Shown here: piece after piece, positions 61,928 to 64,000 of the stretch | How positions within the stretch are numbered: position 1 is the stretch's first letter | Layout of the letters: every line of letters starts with the position of its first letter | Assembly (NCBI GenBank): GCA_009193035.1 | Contig: SWDT01000211.1 | Span: 372,001-436,000 of the forward strand | DNA: 64,000 nt | From: Halicephalobus mephisto | Lineage: Eukaryota > Nematoda > Chromadorea > Rhabditida > Panagrolaimidae | Direction of reading: 5' to 3' | The notes under the pieces: model-generated | What the model was told of the DNA's origin: nothing | Databases searched by the model: none | What the model saw: only the letters and a program-made list of their open reading frames with translations | Translations under genes and position numbers: made by a program

Positions 61928-64000
61928 ATGGCCCTTGTATTTCTTCCGATAATTGATGGCCGAGAATTTAACCTTTCCAGAATAACAAGGTTGGTATCCA
62001 TTGTTATTTTTAATTACGAGAAATTAATTTAAGGACAAGAACAATCGATGATTCTCAGATCCTATTTGCAGCTGGTGGACAGTATTCTGGAGTCATTGTT
62101 AACAAGAAAAACCCAAATCCAGATCGTCTGTTGAACTTGTGGTTTTCTGTTTAAGATTACTTTTTTCAGCGGTGGACTTTCATGTTACATTTAATTTTAA
62201 TCTCTGGCTTCGGCATTGTACAACTGGGGATCTTCATCAAGAAATCAGAACATTACGGTTTTATTTCAACAATGATTTGCCTTCGGAACATCGTCAACAT
62301 AAAGCCATGGATTTTCTACAAACACTAATGGCAGATATGCCTCCCGATTACGGGACGTTCTTCCGGAAACTTATTCAACTGATCAAATTCGATTTCTCTC
62401 ATATTGAGATTCTTGAAGTGGAAACAAAGATTGCAGAAACCCATGAAGCTATTGCCATGCCCGATGCCAATAAACTAGGCATGGAGCACGAGATCGAGGA
62501 AGTTACAGCGGGCCATGTCCAAGAACTGTTAGAAAGGGCATTCCCAAATGGGTTAACTATGGAAGTAATTGCAGAGTAGGTTCCTGCCATCAATCTTTAT
62601 TAAACCAGAATTCCGTATAGGCTCTCAAGATTTTCTAGGAATTTAGCACTAATGTCTGATATCGAAGGTTTTGGAACTCTTTGGAAGGTTCTGATAGTCT
62701 TTGTTGGGATTATTTCATAACAACATCTACTTTTACTAGATATATTAGTGTAGAAACATTGAAATTCATTCACCCTTCATCAGATTCAATTCTGGCATTA
62801 TTCATACTTTGCCAGAGTTTTGGCTTGTCTTTTTGAACTCAAATTTAGTGAAAAGTTCAGAGACCTTCCAGAATTTCTTGAATCTCTAAAACTCTAAACC
62901 TTTCTGTAGTTTTGGAAATTCGTAGTCAAACAATTTCGCAACAAGATTTATTTTTAATTTCCATAATAGTGTAATGATGTAATTGTTTCAGCGTTCTTCG
63001 GGCCGAAGATCTCAGCACAATCGAAAATTTCCTAATTGATTTAGAGAACGCAGGAATTGCGAAAAGATGTGGTGAGGAATGGATCAGAGTCGAAACTGTG
63101 ATTATTCAGAATCCTCGAGACCATGTGAAAGAGCTTCGTCCAACGATCGCCATTATTACTTGTCTATTCGTAGAAAAACTGGCTGTTGATGGGATCATCG
63201 AGGACGCAAGATCTGTTCATAAGTACAAGAGTGGAGGAGACTCTAATATCTACACTATTGGCAGGATTGGGAGACATGGAGTTGTAGCGACAAAACTGGC
63301 GATGATAGGAGACAGTATGGAAGCAACAATCTCGGCGGGATCCATCACGACGAGGTTACTGGGGAACTTCCAGTATGTCGAACACGTTTTTATTTTGGGC
63401 ACTGGGGGAGGTGTTCCTCATTTTACGAGTACGGAGTCTCATGTGAGGAGAGGAGACGTTGTCGTCAGCTACAGTGACGAGAAGAAAACGTATTGTTACG
63501 CCCACAGCTTCAAGAGAAATCGCATGGATACGGATAACGCTATCAGCGGAGTTAGCGTAAGGAACTGGAATCCGAAGACGAATTGTCTTGCCCAAGCCAT
63601 CAGTCAATTGTGGGTTTGATGTACTTCTGAAGAGATAATGAAAACTTTTCAGCACCAATGAAGATGTTGATCAATGGCAGATTGGGTACAAAGATCTCGT
63701 CCACAAATTGAGCGAAATCCACTCTGATTCCAACTTCTCACGACCAGATGAAGATATTCTCGCTCTTCCTATTTGTGAGTTGTTTTCAATTTGCTTCACA
63801 ATAATCCAATTATTGCAGCGGGAGGTGGAGTAGTTGTTGTGAATCATCCAGATTCTCGATCAGAATCTATTCTTCATCTGGCTCCTGTTGGGTCGATTTG
63901 CTCCATGAGAATCCTTCAAAAATCAACAGAAAACGGCGATGATCACGGAAATAATCACTTTGACGACAGTATTGGTCATGTAAATGACACCGACAAGGAT
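61928..64000 (+). CDS. Winged-helix plus nucleoside-phosphorylase-like protein, C-terminus cut by window edge
   Basis: Exons 61928-61989, 62034-62125, 62170-62575, 62992-63609, 63653-63774, 63819 to beyond the edge; about 494 residues are visible. The 62125 donor (C|GTCTG) is non-consensus and was chosen because it alone keeps the frame. The N-terminal 190 residues are of unknown type. At about 165-235 a winged-helix-like stretch (LTMEVIAEVLRAEDLS...LENAGIAKRCGEEWIRVE) precedes a phosphorylase-like domain from about 245: PTIAIITCLFVEKLAV, YTIGRIGRHGVVATKLAMIG and FILGTGGGVPH, the pattern of the PNP/UDP/MTA nucleosidase superfamily. I infer nucleoside or nucleotide-derivative binding. Whether catalytic residues are kept cannot be judged here. 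A nuclear or signalling role is speculation. Confidence 0.75.
62600..62960. repeat. Degenerate TTC/GAA-type repeat inside an intron
   Basis: Occupies most of the 416-nt intron 3 of the phosphorylase-like gene (62576-62991). Words include TTTTCTAGGAATTTAG, TTTGGAAGGTTCTGAT and ACCTTCCAGAATTTCTTGAA. Same style as the arrays at 17.3, 58.8 and 60.0 kb. Confidence 0.4.

Overview
The window reads as a nematode nuclear genome. Introns are often very short (44-150 nt) with TTTTCAG-like acceptors, coding exons are compact and can be long (up to 4.4 kb), non-coding DNA is AT-rich, and several proteins have nematode-style architectures, such as a RIG-4-type sidekick and a TEN-1-type teneurin. I cannot fix the species. 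Exon structures were built by hand from GT/AG sites, reading-frame phase and protein family knowledge. There is no transcript evidence behind them.

Layout, left to right. 1-2,350: two minus-strand four-pass membrane proteins, the first cut by the window edge. 3,720-13,714: teneurin (minus, nine coding exons, about 2,606 aa), with further candidate 5' exons at 15.6-16.4 kb. 16.4-22.6 kb: a long gene-free region with repeats, a hairpin and a GC-rich stretch. 22,651-24,719: a nuclear protein with two pipsqueak-like HTH domains (plus). 25,281-27,286: asparagine synthetase (plus). 27,822-31,455: a protein with a C-terminus resembling mitochondria-eating protein (plus). It meets, tail to tail with only 81 bp between stops, 31,537-35,965: a Tuba/DNMBP-type SH3-DH-BAR-SH3 RhoGEF (minus). 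37,880-46,540: a DM-domain transcription factor with a Gln-rich C-terminus and a 4.9 kb intron (plus). 46,907-47,734: thymidine kinase (minus). 48,363-55,833: sidekick/RIG-4 (minus, nine exons, about 2,325 aa). 59,140-59,495: a small secreted protein (minus). 61,928 to the right edge: a winged-helix plus nucleoside-phosphorylase-like protein (plus).

The genes do not form an operon or a shared pathway. Two of them, teneurin and sidekick, are large neuronal adhesion proteins. The Tuba-like RhoGEF would link membrane and actin, and the DM and pipsqueak proteins are candidate developmental regulators. The rest are metabolic or unknown.

The most unusual non-coding signal is a dispersed family of degenerate repeats rich in alternating TTC/GAA units (heat-shock-element-like). 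It is seen at 17.3, 19.7, 58.8, 60.0 and 62.6 kb, and two copies are followed by a shared GC-richer module (19.92 and 60.41 kb). I see no rRNA, tRNA, CRISPR or intact transposon, and nothing that I can honestly call a new biological system.
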